Shown here in pieces: positions 56,652-64,000 of a stretch of DNA of 64,000 nt (its first letter is position 1; the number at the start of each line of letters is the position of its first letter). The position numbers and the translations under genes are program-made. Source of the DNA: Burkholderia sp. NRF60-BP8 (GTDB lineage Bacteria > Pseudomonadota > Gammaproteobacteria > Burkholderiales > Burkholderiaceae); assembly GCF_001522585.2 (NCBI RefSeq), contig NZ_CP013372.1, positions 2,737,148-2,801,147 of the forward strand. The letters are read 5' to 3'. The notes beneath the pieces were generated by a model. The model worked only from the letters and a program-made list of their open reading frames with translations. It searched no databases and was not told the DNA's origin.

Positions 56652-58901
56652 ATGACGTCCGAACGGCCTGCCGCTCCCCAAGCTTCCGCCCCCCCTCCCG
56701 CCGACGACTGGCAGGACGACGGCAGCTACGCGTCCGGCGCCCCCGAGCACGATTTCGCGGTGCGCCGCGTGACGCTGATCGTGCTGCTCGTCGCGGCCAT
56801 CGTGCTGCCGTGCATCTACGTGGTGGTGATGGCGTACAACGACCTGAAGGCGCGCGAGGCCGCCGCGAGCGACGTGACGATGCGCACGGTGCGCGTCGCC
56901 GAGGAGCATGCGCTCAAGGTGTTCGACCTGAGCGAAACGCTCGATGCGCGCATCGTCGACCTCGTGCAGGACATGGACGACGCGACCGTGCGCAGCAAGG
57001 AATCCGACATCCACGAAGCGCTGAACACGATCGGCGGCGGCTATCCGCAGGTGGCGGCCGTGTCGATCTTCGGCGCGAGCGGCATGCTGCTCGCCAACAG
57101 CCTCTACTATCCGGCGCCGTACGCGTCAATCGCGAACCGCGACGACTTCGCCGGCATCCGCGACGGCAAGGTCATCGAACACATCTCGCGGCTGATGATG
57201 GGGCCGCTCAAGCTCGAGAACATTCCCGTGTTCAACACGGGCGTCGCGCGACGCCATAGCGACGGTTCGTTCGCCGGCATGGTGTCGATCGCGCTGAAGT
57301 CGTCGTATTTCAACGCGTTCTACCGCGACCTGCTCGGCGGCGCGAACACGCCGATGACGATGGCGCTCGCGCGCTCCGACGGCGCGGTGATCGCGTCGTA
57401 TCCGCCGCCGCCGTCGCTTGCGCACACCGACCGCTCGGTCACGTTCGGCAATACGCACAACGATCCGCGCGCGGGTGTCGTGCGCGTGCGCCACAACGGC
57501 GCGAGCAGCGAGATCGTCGCGTATCGCCAGGTCGGCAGCTATCCCGTCTACGTGAGCTGCGCGTACCGCACGTCGGCGATCTGGCATGAATGGTACGAAC
57601 ACCTGAGCGTGCTGTTCCTCTCGATGTTCGCGCCGTCGGTCGCGCTGTGGTCCGTGATCTGGCTATCGCTCAAGCGGCTGAAGGCGGAAGAGCAAGCGTG
57701 GGACCGCTGGCAGGCCGAAGCGTCGATGCGGCGCTCGATCGAATCGGCCTACCGGCAGTCGCGCAAGATGCAGGCGCTCGGCAATCTCGTCGGCAGCGTC
57801 GCGCACGACTTCAACAATCTGCTGATGATCATCTCGAGCAACGTGCAGATCGCGCGGCGGCGCGGCGTGCAGCATCTCGACAAGGAGCTCGACGCGATCG
57901 AACGCGCACTGAAGAACGGGCAATCGCTCACGCGCCAGTTGCTCGGCGTCGCGCGCAAGCAGCCGCTGCACAACGAAACGATCGACGTCGGGCAATGGGT
58001 CGGCACGTGCCGCGAACTGCTGAAGACGTCGCTCGGATCGAAGTCGTCGCTGGTCGTCTCGATCGAGCCGGGCGTCTGGCCGATCCGCGTCGACGTCGCG
58101 GAGCTCGAGCTCGCGGTGATCAATCTCGCGGTCAACGCGCGCGATGCGATGACGACCGGCGGACGCTTCACGGTCGGCGCGCGCAACGTCACGCTGCGCC
58201 GCGAGGACGGCTTTCCGCTGACCGGCGATTTCGTGCAGATCTCGCTCGACGACACGGGTTCGGGCATGGCGCCCGACGTCCTCGCCCGCGCATTCGAACC
58301 GCTGTTCACGACGAAGCCGCAGGGGATGGGGACGGGGCTGGGCCTGCCGCAGGTATTCGCGTTCTGCGAACGCTCGGGCGGCCTCGCGACGATCGACAGC
58401 GCGGTCGGCGCGGGTACGTCGGTGCGTCTGTACCTGCCGCGCGCGCGCGCCGAGGATGTCGTCGCGCGGCCGGCGGCCGGCGCGCACGACGCGGGGGGCG
58501 GCGCACACGCGGGCTTGCACGTGCTGCTCGTCGAGGACAACGGCGAAGTCGCGGCCGGCACGGAAGCGCTGCTGTCGCTGCTCGGGCATCGCGTGACCTA
58601 TGCGCCCACCGCCGACGACGCGTTGCGCCTGATCGAAAGCGCCGCGGCGAACGACGCGTTCGATCTCGTGATTTCGGACATCCACATGCCGGGACGCCTG
58701 AACGGCATCGACCTGGCCGAAGCGATCGAAAAGCGGCCGGGGAAGCTGCCCGTGATTCTCGTCACGGGTTACGCGGAGGAACTCGACCGTACGCGCACGG
58801 TCAACGTCCGCGTGCTGTCGAAGCCGTTCGACATCGCGCTGCTCGACGAGATCCTGCTGGGCATCCGCGAAGCGCGCGACGCACGACACACCGGCGCGTG
58901 A
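56652..58901 (+). CDS. Hybrid sensor histidine kinase with receiver domain
   Basis: A 749-residue inner-membrane protein. One helix lies at about residues 40-62 (VTLIVLLVAAIVLPCIYVVVMAY), a periplasmic dCache sensor at about 65-310, a second helix at about 318-342, then a HisKA domain with phospho-acceptor H385 in VAHDFNNLLMIISSNV, and a HATPase domain with VNARDAM (N box), DTGSGM and GMGTGLGL. A receiver domain follows (about 620-745) with D676 in LVISDIHMPG and Lys in RVLSKPFD. The HDFNN pattern puts it with NtrB/FixL-like kinases. Its partner is not obvious; the divergent CheY-CheC operon is a candidate. Confidence 0.92.
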   Translation: MTSERPAAPQASAPPPADDWQDDGSYASGAPEHDFAVRRVTLIVLLVAAIVLPCIYVVVMAYNDLKAREAAASDVTMRTVRVAEEHALKVFDLSETLDARIVDLVQDMDDATVRSKESDIHEALNTIGGGYPQVAAVSIFGASGMLLANSLYYPAPYASIANRDDFAGIRDGKVIEHISRLMMGPLKLENIPVFNTGVARRHSDGSFAGMVSIALKSSYFNAFYRDLLGGANTPMTMALARSDGAVIASYPPPPSLAHTDRSVTFGNTHNDPRAGVVRVRHNGASSEIVAYRQVGSYPVYVSCAYRTSAIWHEWYEHLSVLFLSMFAPSVALWSVIWLSLKRLKAEEQAWDRWQAEASMRRSIESAYRQSRKMQALGNLVGSVAHDFNNLLMIISSNVQIARRRGVQHLDKELDAIERALKNGQSLTRQLLGVARKQPLHNETIDVGQWVGTCRELLKTSLGSKSSLVVSIEPGVWPIRVDVAELELAVINLAVNARDAMTTGGRFTVGARNVTLRREDGFPLTGDFVQISLDDTGSGMAPDVLARAFEPLFTTKPQGMGTGLGLPQVFAFCERSGGLATIDSAVGAGTSVRLYLPRARAEDVVARPAAGAHDAGGGAHAGLHVLLVEDNGEVAAGTEALLSLLGHRVTYAPTADDALRLIESAAANDAFDLVISDIHMPGRLNGIDLAEAIEKRPGKLPVILVTGYAEELDRTRTVNVRVLSKPFDIALLDEILLGIREARDARHTGA

Positions 58902-58959
58902 CCGACTGCGTGCGGCCGGCGCGACGGCGTGAACGGGCGCGTCGATCGGCCCGCCGACG

Positions 58960-59514
58960 TCAGGCCGATTTCAGCAGGCGCACCCAGCCCGCATAGCGAT
59001 CGACGAAGGCCTGCAGGAACTTGCGGGTGTCCTCGCTGACGATCTGCCCCTGGTCGTCGATGCGCGCCGGATCGTGCTTGATGAACATCTCGGGCTGACC
59101 GAGCGTCTTCACGTCGAGGTACGCGAGCACGTTGCGCAGGTGCTGCTGCGCGAGCGCGGTACCGACTGCGCCCGGCGACGTGCCGAGCACCGCGCCCGGC
59201 TTGCCCGACCACGAGTTGGAACCCCACGGGCGCGAGCCCCAGTCGAGCGCATTCTTCAGCACGCCCGGAATCGACCGGTTGTACTCGGGCGTGACGAACA
59301 GCAGCGCGTCGGCGGCTTCGATCAATTGCTTGAAGCGTTTCGCGACTTCGGGGAAATCCGCGTCGTAGTCCTGGCTGTACAGCGGCAGCTCGCCGATCTC
59401 GACGAACTCGAACGAAAAATCGGCGGGGGCGAGCGAGATCACGGCGTGCGCGAGCGCGCGGTTCGTCGAAGCGCTGCGCAGGCTGCCGACGACGACCGCA
59501 ATACGATAGGACAT
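58960..59514 (-). CDS. NAD(P)H-dependent FMN reductase (chromate/quinone reductase-like)
   Basis: A 184-residue flavodoxin-fold reductase. FMN-binding loops are visible as VVVGSLRSASTNRALA, FVTPEYNRSIPGVLKNALDW and VLGTSPGAVGTALAQ. The family (ArsH/ChrR/YieF-like) reduces quinones, azo compounds, chromate or uranyl. It is probably a general quinone detoxifier. The ATG at MSYRIAVVVG is the normal family start. A DnaA-box-like cluster lies about 115 bp upstream of it. Confidence 0.88.
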   Translation of the reverse strand: MSYRIAVVVGSLRSASTNRALAHAVISLAPADFSFEFVEIGELPLYSQDYDADFPEVAKRFKQLIEAADALLFVTPEYNRSIPGVLKNALDWGSRPWGSNSWSGKPGAVLGTSPGAVGTALAQQHLRNVLAYLDVKTLGQPEMFIKHDPARIDDQGQIVSEDTRKFLQAFVDRYAGWVRLLKSA

Positions 59515-59627
59515 GGCATTCTCCTTCCGGTGAGTGAGGAATCGGATCGATTGCTTCCGAACGGGCGACAAAGGTCTGTTTATAGGCAAGCCAGCCCGCG
59601 AGCCGTCCCACGGGGCCGTCCGGCCGA

Positions 59628-59662
59628 CTTTCCACAAGGTTTTCCACAGAAATTGTGGATAA
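59628..59662. promoter_or_regulatory. Cluster of DnaA-box-like 9-mers
   Basis: Three sequences related to TTATCCACA lie in 35 bp in the 378-bp gap between the FMN reductase and sigma factor genes: CTTTCCACA (59628), TTTTCCACA (59640) and, on the other strand, a perfect TTATCCACAA (59662-59653). The rest of the gap shows nothing else definite. The site is about 2.5 kb from the parAB genes. Whether it takes part in replication, titrates DnaA or only regulates the flanking genes cannot be told from sequence. Confidence 0.55.
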
Positions 59663-59892
59663 CTCGACCGTTATGTTCCGACGTTACAGATTGCCGCCGC
59701 GCGGCGATGTCGACGCGCGCGACAACGCGCGACACGGTTCGGCAAGCATAGCGCAGCGCGGCGGCCGGTTTCGTGAATTCGTGACGGAACATTGCGTTGC
59801 AGGCCGGCACCGCGCCCAGTAAGCTGCTCGCACCGCGACGCGCCCGCTGCGCGACACTCGCGCGATTCGCTTCGAGACACTGCCAACCAGAC

Positions 59893-60492
59893 ATGCCGTC
59901 CGCATACGACGACCCCACCTATCTCGCGCAACTGCGGCGCGACCTGCTACGCTTCGCGCGACTCCAGCTCCGCGATGCCGACGCGGCCGAAGACGCCGTG
60001 CAGGAAGCGCTGGCCGCCGCGTGGTCGCATGCCGGCGATTTCGCCGGGCTGTCGGCGCACAAGACCTGGGTATTCGGCATCCTGCGCAACAAGCTGATCG
60101 ACGTGCTGCGCGCACGGCAGCGGATGGTGAGCCTGAGCGCGCTCGATGCGGAGCTCGACGGCGAATCGGTACTCGATCGCGAACTGTTCAAGGAGAACGG
60201 ACACTGGGCCGCGCATGCGAAACCGCGACCGTGGCCGAAACCCGAAACGCTATTGCAGCAACAGCAGTTCTGGACGCTGTTCCAGGTCTGCCTCGACCAT
60301 CTGCCCGAGCAGATCGGCCGCGTGTTCATGATGCGCGAATTCCTCGACGTCGAGATCGCGGACATCTGCAGCGAGTTGACGTTGACGACGAATCACTGCA
60401 GCGTGCTGCTGTACCGGGCGCGTACGCGCCTGCGAACCTGCCTGAGCGAAAAAGGAATGACGACCGAAGATGCTGCCGGGGAAATGTACTGA
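59893..60492 (+). CDS. ECF-type RNA polymerase sigma factor
   Basis: A 199-residue sigma-70 family extracytoplasmic-function factor. Region 2 (about 10-80) reads LLRFARLQLRDADAAEDAVQEALAAAW and TWVFGILRNKLIDVLRAR; region 4 (about 130-190) reads LPEQIGRVFMMREFLDVEIADICSELTLTTNHCSVLLYRARTRLR. The linker holds a long HWAAHAKPRPWPKPE stretch that separates it from the short-linker groups. Its 3' end overlaps a zinc-binding anti-sigma-like gene, its likely control partner. Confidence 0.9.
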   Translation: MPSAYDDPTYLAQLRRDLLRFARLQLRDADAAEDAVQEALAAAWSHAGDFAGLSAHKTWVFGILRNKLIDVLRARQRMVSLSALDAELDGESVLDRELFKENGHWAAHAKPRPWPKPETLLQQQQFWTLFQVCLDHLPEQIGRVFMMREFLDVEIADICSELTLTTNHCSVLLYRARTRLRTCLSEKGMTTEDAAGEMY

Positions 60493-60685
60493 CGTGACAC
60501 GACTGCTGTCGGATGCGCTCGACCGGCATCTGACGCTGCACGAGCGCCTGCAGGTGCGCGTGCATTTGCCGACCTGCAGCGGATGCCGCGCCTATCGCGG
60601 ACAGATCGCGCTGTTGCGGACGGCCGCGAAAGCGGCGGCGGGGCAAGGCCCGGACGATGACGATGGGTCGCCCGGTGGAGCGTAG
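60470..60685 (+). CDS. Small zinc-binding anti-sigma-like protein
   Basis: A 71-residue protein whose ATG overlaps the sigma gene by 23 bp. It has a zinc-finger anti-sigma (ZAS) pattern: Cys at residue 6, then HLPTCSGC (His-x3-Cys-x2-Cys) near residues 32-39, in a helical domain LLSDALDRHLTLHERLQVRVHL. The C-terminal tail is Gly/Asp-rich. No membrane segment, so it would act in the cytoplasm, perhaps sensing oxidation or metal through its cysteines. Confidence 0.78.
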   Translation: MLPGKCTDVTRLLSDALDRHLTLHERLQVRVHLPTCSGCRAYRGQIALLRTAAKAAAGQGPDDDDGSPGGA

Positions 60686-60821
60686 GCGCCGCGGTGTCGA
60701 CGTAGCGTTCCGGCGGCGGCGAGCAGATTGCCCGGCGATCGCGTCGGCCTGGACTGCCGTTGCGTGTGCCGGGTTGGACCCGGCCACGTTGACGCAATAA
60801 GAAAAATACGCCGGGCAAGAA

Positions 60822-61180
60822 TTATTCGAACAGCGCTTTCACCGACTCGGGCGGGCGACCGATGGCCGCCTTGCCTCGGTACACGACGATCGGGCGTTGC
60901 AGCAAAATCGGATGAGCGACGATCGCCGCGTAGGCTTCGGCGTCGGTCAAATCTGCGCGGGCCAGATTCAACGTCTGGTACGGCTCCTCGCCGTCGCGCA
61001 GCATGTCGCGAACCGGACGGCCGAGCTGCCGATGCAGCGTTTCCAGTTCCTCGACCGTCGGCGGCGTCTTCAAGTACTGACGACGTTCAGCGGCGCGCCG
61101 GCGGTATTCAGCGACTCGACCAACGTCAGCGTCTCGCGGGACTTCGAGCATCGGGGGTTGTGGTAGATCGTGATCATCAT
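60822..61180 (-). pseudogene. arsC: Arsenate reductase gene with a one-base frameshift
   Basis: The 5' part, from ATG at 61180 or 61177, encodes MITIYHNPRCSKSRETLTL, with catalytic Cys in NPRCSKS, then LNTAGAPLNVVST and a stop. The 3' part, in another frame, encodes YLKTPPTVEELETLH and goes on to FE at the normal C-terminus. Between them the sequence reads GTCGTCAGTACTTG near 61079 where GTCGTCAAGTACTTG would restore one frame, so a single base is missing. The gene is probably broken, unless this is a sequencing error. Its product would be a thioredoxin-fold arsenate reductase that uses glutaredoxin. Confidence 0.8.
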
Positions 61181-61365
61181 TCAAGCCTGGATGGTGGAGC
61201 CCTGTATTGTAGCCAGTCTGCATCGGGCGCTCGGTGGGGTGGTTCGACCGAGATCGGGGTGGCTTTCCTTTCGACAGGTCGCTGAGACGGTTCGGTTTGG
61301 CGATGCGCGGTGATCGGGAGAGGGACGTGCGTCAGGTCCGGGAAGACGCCTCAAAGAGTGGTTCT

Positions 61366-61381
61366 GTTTATGCGCATAAAG
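61366..61381. promoter_or_regulatory. parS site 1
   Basis: GTTTATGCGCATAAAG. The 14-bp core TTTATGCGCATAAA is perfect; only the outermost base differs from the full 16-bp palindrome. Probable ParB binding site. Confidence 0.88.
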
Positions 61382-61485
61382 TCGAGGCGGCGTGCTTCGC
61401 GGACGAGGAATCGCGGTTAGCCCAGCCAATGCTTCGTGGGCGCTGCCTGTTCGGAAGGCATGCATGATGGTGAGCAAGGCGGTTG

Positions 61486-61501
61486 GTTTATGCGCATAAA
61501 G
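61486..61501. promoter_or_regulatory. parS site 2
   Basis: GTTTATGCGCATAAAG, identical to site 1, 104 bp further on. Probable ParB binding site. Confidence 0.88.
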
Positions 61502-61681
61502 CCCGTGATCGTCGAGCGACATACTGGCGTGACGCTAGGTCGGGTCGAGACACATGTCGAAGCGATACAACACCCGGCAATCGCTGTATCGATAGGCCGG
61601 GCTGCCACGGCATCGTCGCGCGACTGACCCGAGCGAGGTTTCCGTGTGCGGGCACTTCGTCGCGCGCACCCGTTGCGTCTG

Positions 61682-61697
61682 GTTTATGCGCATAAAC
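61682..61697. promoter_or_regulatory. parS site 3
   Basis: GTTTATGCGCATAAAC, a perfect 16-bp palindrome. Probable ParB binding site. Confidence 0.92.
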
Positions 61698-61852
61698 ACT
61701 GCGGCCCGACCGGACGTTGCCTCGATGCGTGTCATTCCTCTCAACCACACCCCTTGTGGGCACGCATCGCACTCGGGCTCGCAGGTCACTCCTCTCCCTT
61801 GCGAATGTCGGGTGCTCCCGCGACGGCGTTACTCGCCTCGGCCCTCCGGCGA

Positions 61853-61868
61853 CTTTATGCGCACAAAC
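61853..61868. promoter_or_regulatory. parS site 4 (degenerate)
   Basis: CTTTATGCGCACAAAC differs from the perfect palindrome at two positions, one of them in the core. Spacing fits the array. It may bind ParB weakly. Confidence 0.65.
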
Positions 61869-62046
61869 TCCCGGCTTGCAGGTAACGCCGCTCGTCCAGC
61901 GAAAGGGCAGCGCACCGAGGCATCTTCGCGACGAGCAGCGCACCGACACAGTAGTCGCGAGGGTCAACATCGAGCGGTCTGCCTTCGGCATCCGCCTCGT
62001 CGTCGCCAGCACAACACTCAACCGCGCCACCCATCGCCATCACCTC

Positions 62047-62062
62047 GTTTATGCGCATAAAC
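62047..62062. promoter_or_regulatory. parS site 5
   Basis: GTTTATGCGCATAAAC, a perfect 16-bp palindrome, 100 bp upstream of the parA start codon. Confidence 0.92.
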
Positions 62063-62107
62063 CGATAGCCCGAATGGCCAACGCGTAGTTGTTGAACGAC
62101 AATTTCA

Positions 62108-62135
62108 TTGAAATTCAAATATCGTCCTGTAGAAT
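62108..62135 (+). promoter_or_regulatory. Predicted parA promoter
   Basis: TTGAAA (62108-62113), 16 bp, TAGAAT (62130-62135) is a reasonable sigma-70 promoter 27 bp upstream of the parA start codon. A 6-bp inverted repeat, AATTTC-ATT-GAAATT (62101-62115), overlaps the -35 element and could be an operator. Confidence 0.6.
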
Positions 62136-62161
62136 TCCAACGACCCAAACAGGAGTGAAAA

Positions 62162-62824
62162 TTGGCCGCGGAAATCATTGCAGTCACTCAACAAAAAGGC
62201 GGCGTCGGCAAAAGCACGATTGCCATGCATCTCGGCGCCGCGTTCCATGAAAAGGGGAAGCGCGTCCTCGTCATCGACGCAGACCGCCAAAACACGCTGG
62301 TTCACTGGTCGAGCGCATCCGGCGACAGCGACAACGGCATCCCGTTTCCGGTCGTCAATCTTGCCGAAGCCGACGGCCAGATCCATCGCGAGATCAAGAA
62401 GTTCATCAACGACTACGACATCATCGTCGTGGACTGCCCGCCGTCGATCACCGAGAAAGTCTCCGGCGTCGTCCTGCTGGCCGCATCGATTGCCGTGATC
62501 CCGACATCGTCGTCGCCGGCCGATTACTGGTCGAGCGTCGGGCTGGTCAAGCTGATTCAGCAGGCGCAGGTGATGAACGAAGACCTCCGCGCGGTCTTCC
62601 TGCTGAACAAGACCGAAGAGAAGCGCATGCTGACCCGCGAGCTCAAGCGTGCACTCGAGGAACTCGGCTTCCCGCTGCTGAAGACGCAGATTCCGACTCG
62701 GGAAGCGTACAAGCAGGCGATGGCGCTCGGTCAGACCGTCCTGCAGATGAACGATCGCGGCGGCAAGCTGGCCGCCGCCGAAATTCGCGCATGTGCCGAC
62801 GAAATCGTCGCCATGCTGCCCTGA
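62162..62824 (+). CDS. parA: Chromosome/plasmid partition ATPase ParA
   Basis: A 220-residue Walker-type partition ATPase with the deviant Walker A KGGVGKST at residues 12-19, Walker A' near VLVIDADRQNTL and Walker B region IIVVDCPPSI. It drives ParB-parS complexes apart along the nucleoid. It lacks the N-terminal helix-turn-helix of the larger ParA class, so it is not expected to repress its own promoter; ParB may do so. The start is TTG, supported by GGAG six bases upstream; no ATG fits. It ends one base before parS site 6. Confidence 0.93.
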   Translation: MAAEIIAVTQQKGGVGKSTIAMHLGAAFHEKGKRVLVIDADRQNTLVHWSSASGDSDNGIPFPVVNLAEADGQIHREIKKFINDYDIIVVDCPPSITEKVSGVVLLAASIAVIPTSSSPADYWSSVGLVKLIQQAQVMNEDLRAVFLLNKTEEKRMLTRELKRALEELGFPLLKTQIPTREAYKQAMALGQTVLQMNDRGGKLAAAEIRACADEIVAMLP

Positions 62825-62840
62825 CTTTATGCGCATAAAG
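62825..62840. promoter_or_regulatory. parS site 6, between parA and parB
   Basis: CTTTATGCGCATAAAG is a perfect 16-bp palindrome with swapped outer bases. It starts directly after the parA stop and its right end runs into AAAGGAG, the ribosome-binding site of parB. Confidence 0.88.
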
Positions 62841-62847
62841 GAGTCAC

Positions 62848-63909
62848 ATGAAACCTTCCCAATTTGCCAAAGGATTCCAAGCGCGCCCGGATATCACGAC
62901 GAGCGAAAAGCGCACGGCGCTTGATCGGCTCAATGCGATCGACGGCATCGTCAAGTCCGAGACACCCGCCGCCGCGCCGACCAAATCCGCGAAGAAAGAC
63001 ATCGCCCCGCCGCCTGCTCCGGAATTCACGATCGATCCGTCGATCGACGAATCGCAACAATATCGCGCGTGGCGCCTCGAGAATCGCTATGCGCCGGGGC
63101 AGGTGATCGAGCTCCCGCTGAAGGCGATCAAGCACAGCCCGTTCAACCCGCGTCACTTCTACCTGAAGTCGTCGATTGCCGAACTCGCGGTCAACCTCGC
63201 GAAGCAGGGGCAGCAGCAGGCGATCCACGTGATCCCCGATTACGACAATCCGGGCACGTATTTCGTGAGCGACGGCGGCCGTCGCGTGCGGGCGCTGAAG
63301 GAGGCGAACAAGGAGTCGGTCAAGGCAATCGTGATCGACGTGCCGATCGGCATCCAGAGCTACAAGCTCGGCTACGATCTCAACGTTCAGCGCGATTCGC
63401 AGACGGTGTTCGACAACGCTGTCGTGTGGCGCCGCTTCCTCGACGAAAAGCATTTCCAGAGCCAGAAAGAACTCTCCGAGCATCTGGGTCTCGACGAGTC
63501 GACGGTGGCCGTCGCGCTGTCGATTGGCAAGTTGCCGGAAGCGATCATGCAGGAAATGGTCGCGCGCCCCGATCGCTTCGGGTCGAACATGGCCTATCAG
63601 GTCGGCCGCTATCACAATGCGCGCGGCACCGAGGCGACGCTGCGGCTGATCAACAAGATCGTGTCGGACGATCTCAGCACGCGCCAGGTGTCGGACATCG
63701 TCAAGGGCCGCGTCGCGGCGCAGGAGACGCCGAAGGCCGCGGGCCGTCAGCGCTATGCGCAGCGTCTCGAGATCAAGCTCGGCGGCAAGTCGGTCGGCGA
63801 CCTGAAGTCGTATGGCGAAGACCGCATCGAACTGCGCCTGCGCGGCCTGCCGAAAGACAAGCGTGACGCGATCCTCGAGCAGCTCGAGCGGATGCTGTTG
63901 TCGGAGTGA
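62848..63909 (+). CDS. parB: Partition protein ParB
   Basis: A 353-residue centromere-binding protein. A basic N-terminal arm (about 1-70, KSAKKDIAPPPAPEF) is followed by the ParB/Srx CTPase fold (about 80-170), with the phosphate-binding C motifs IKHSPFNPRHFY and VSDGGRRVRAL, then a helix-turn-helix (SQKELSEHLGLDESTVAVALSIGKLPEAIM, about 205-235) and a C-terminal dimer domain. It binds the six palindromes around it, spreads and interacts with ParA. The start is set by AAAGGAG four bases upstream. The 91 bp after it show nothing recognisable. Confidence 0.94.
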   Translation: MKPSQFAKGFQARPDITTSEKRTALDRLNAIDGIVKSETPAAAPTKSAKKDIAPPPAPEFTIDPSIDESQQYRAWRLENRYAPGQVIELPLKAIKHSPFNPRHFYLKSSIAELAVNLAKQGQQQAIHVIPDYDNPGTYFVSDGGRRVRALKEANKESVKAIVIDVPIGIQSYKLGYDLNVQRDSQTVFDNAVVWRRFLDEKHFQSQKELSEHLGLDESTVAVALSIGKLPEAIMQEMVARPDRFGSNMAYQVGRYHNARGTEATLRLINKIVSDDLSTRQVSDIVKGRVAAQETPKAAGRQRYAQRLEIKLGGKSVGDLKSYGEDRIELRLRGLPKDKRDAILEQLERMLLSE

Positions 63910-64000
63910 TGGAAGCGGCCGGCAGGGCCCGATGAGGACGCCGGCCCCACCCAGGCAGGGTTAGGACCGGCGGCGGCCCGTCAGCGGGCCTGAGCGGGCC

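Larger units (their letters stand above)
61181..62161. other. Centromere region upstream of parA
   Basis: A 981-bp region with no convincing gene. It holds five copies of a 16-bp palindrome related to GTTTATGCGCATAAAC, listed separately, spaced about 105-195 bp apart. The last 60 bases before parA are AT-rich and carry a probable promoter. This is the main partition site of the replicon. Confidence 0.8.

Noticed and set aside
60768..60784. GCCGGGT-TGG-ACCCGGC hairpin between the anti-sigma-like gene and arsC
   Set aside because: A perfect 7-bp stem, but no T tract on either strand, so I do not call it an intrinsic terminator.
61224..62040. Possible CRISPR-like array because of regularly spaced repeats
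   Set aside because: The repeats are 16-bp palindromes at 105-195 bp spacing with no uniform spacers and no cas genes; they fit parS sites next to parAB.

Overview
The window is GC-rich, densely coded DNA that I read as part of the second chromosome of a Burkholderia, most likely of the cepacia complex. Three things point there: a plasmid-type parA-parB partition pair with a cluster of 16-bp palindromic centromere sites (core TTTATGCGCATAAA) at the right end; a hopanoid locus close to that partition region, as I recall for B. cenocepacia chromosome 2; and gene content typical of the group. The placement is inference, because no rRNA, tRNA or replication initiator gene lies in the window.

Layout. 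1-4246: ferulate/hydroxycinnamate degradation (ech-vdh-fcs, the last cut by the window edge) with a MarR repressor and a perfect operator-like palindrome. 4425-15534: the non-phosphorylative L-arabinose pathway (1-dehydrogenase, lactonase, arabonate dehydratase, keto-deoxyarabonate dehydratase) with an AraFGH importer, an MFS carrier and a divergent LysR regulator. 15553-16801: OsmC-like protein and a GntR regulator. 16856-21084: BON protein, porin, an apparently exported GH1 glucosidase and a TetR regulator. 21346-29015: LacI regulator and a divergent beta-galactoside operon (ABC ATPase, GH42, binding protein, two permeases) ending in an intrinsic terminator. 29169-33020: SnoaL-like protein, LysR, a small hypothetical, an RhlE-type RNA helicase and the remnant of a GlcG/HbpS gene. 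33065-35324: malate synthase G and its terminator.

35515-39594: a diguanylate cyclase, histidine kinase and LuxR-type response regulator, preceded by an FNR-like box. 39803-41343: a lower-GC type VI secretion cargo islet made of a PAAR tip protein, a Tae4-family amidase and small membrane proteins placed where the immunity gene should be. 41646-52584: hopanoid and outer-membrane lipid genes (hpnM, hpnN, mlaA; convergent hpnD-hpnE-shc-hpnG) with an IS3-family element inserted exactly in the loop of the shared terminator. 52818-58901: a small unknown, an alpha/beta hydrolase, a CheY-CheC-diguanylate cyclase operon and a hybrid histidine kinase. 58960-61180: FMN reductase, a DnaA-box cluster, an ECF sigma factor with a zinc-binding anti-sigma-like partner, and a frameshifted arsC. 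61181-63909: centromere and parAB.

How it works together. The left half is catabolic: each substrate set carries its own transporter and local regulator and feeds protocatechuate or 2-oxoglutarate metabolism. The centre and right carry cell-envelope lipids, c-di-GMP and phosphorelay signalling, interbacterial competition, and replicon maintenance. The observations I rate highest are the Tae4 locus with an unusual candidate immunity protein, the IS insertion that splits a terminator hairpin, and the centromere array with one site overlapping the parB ribosome-binding site.
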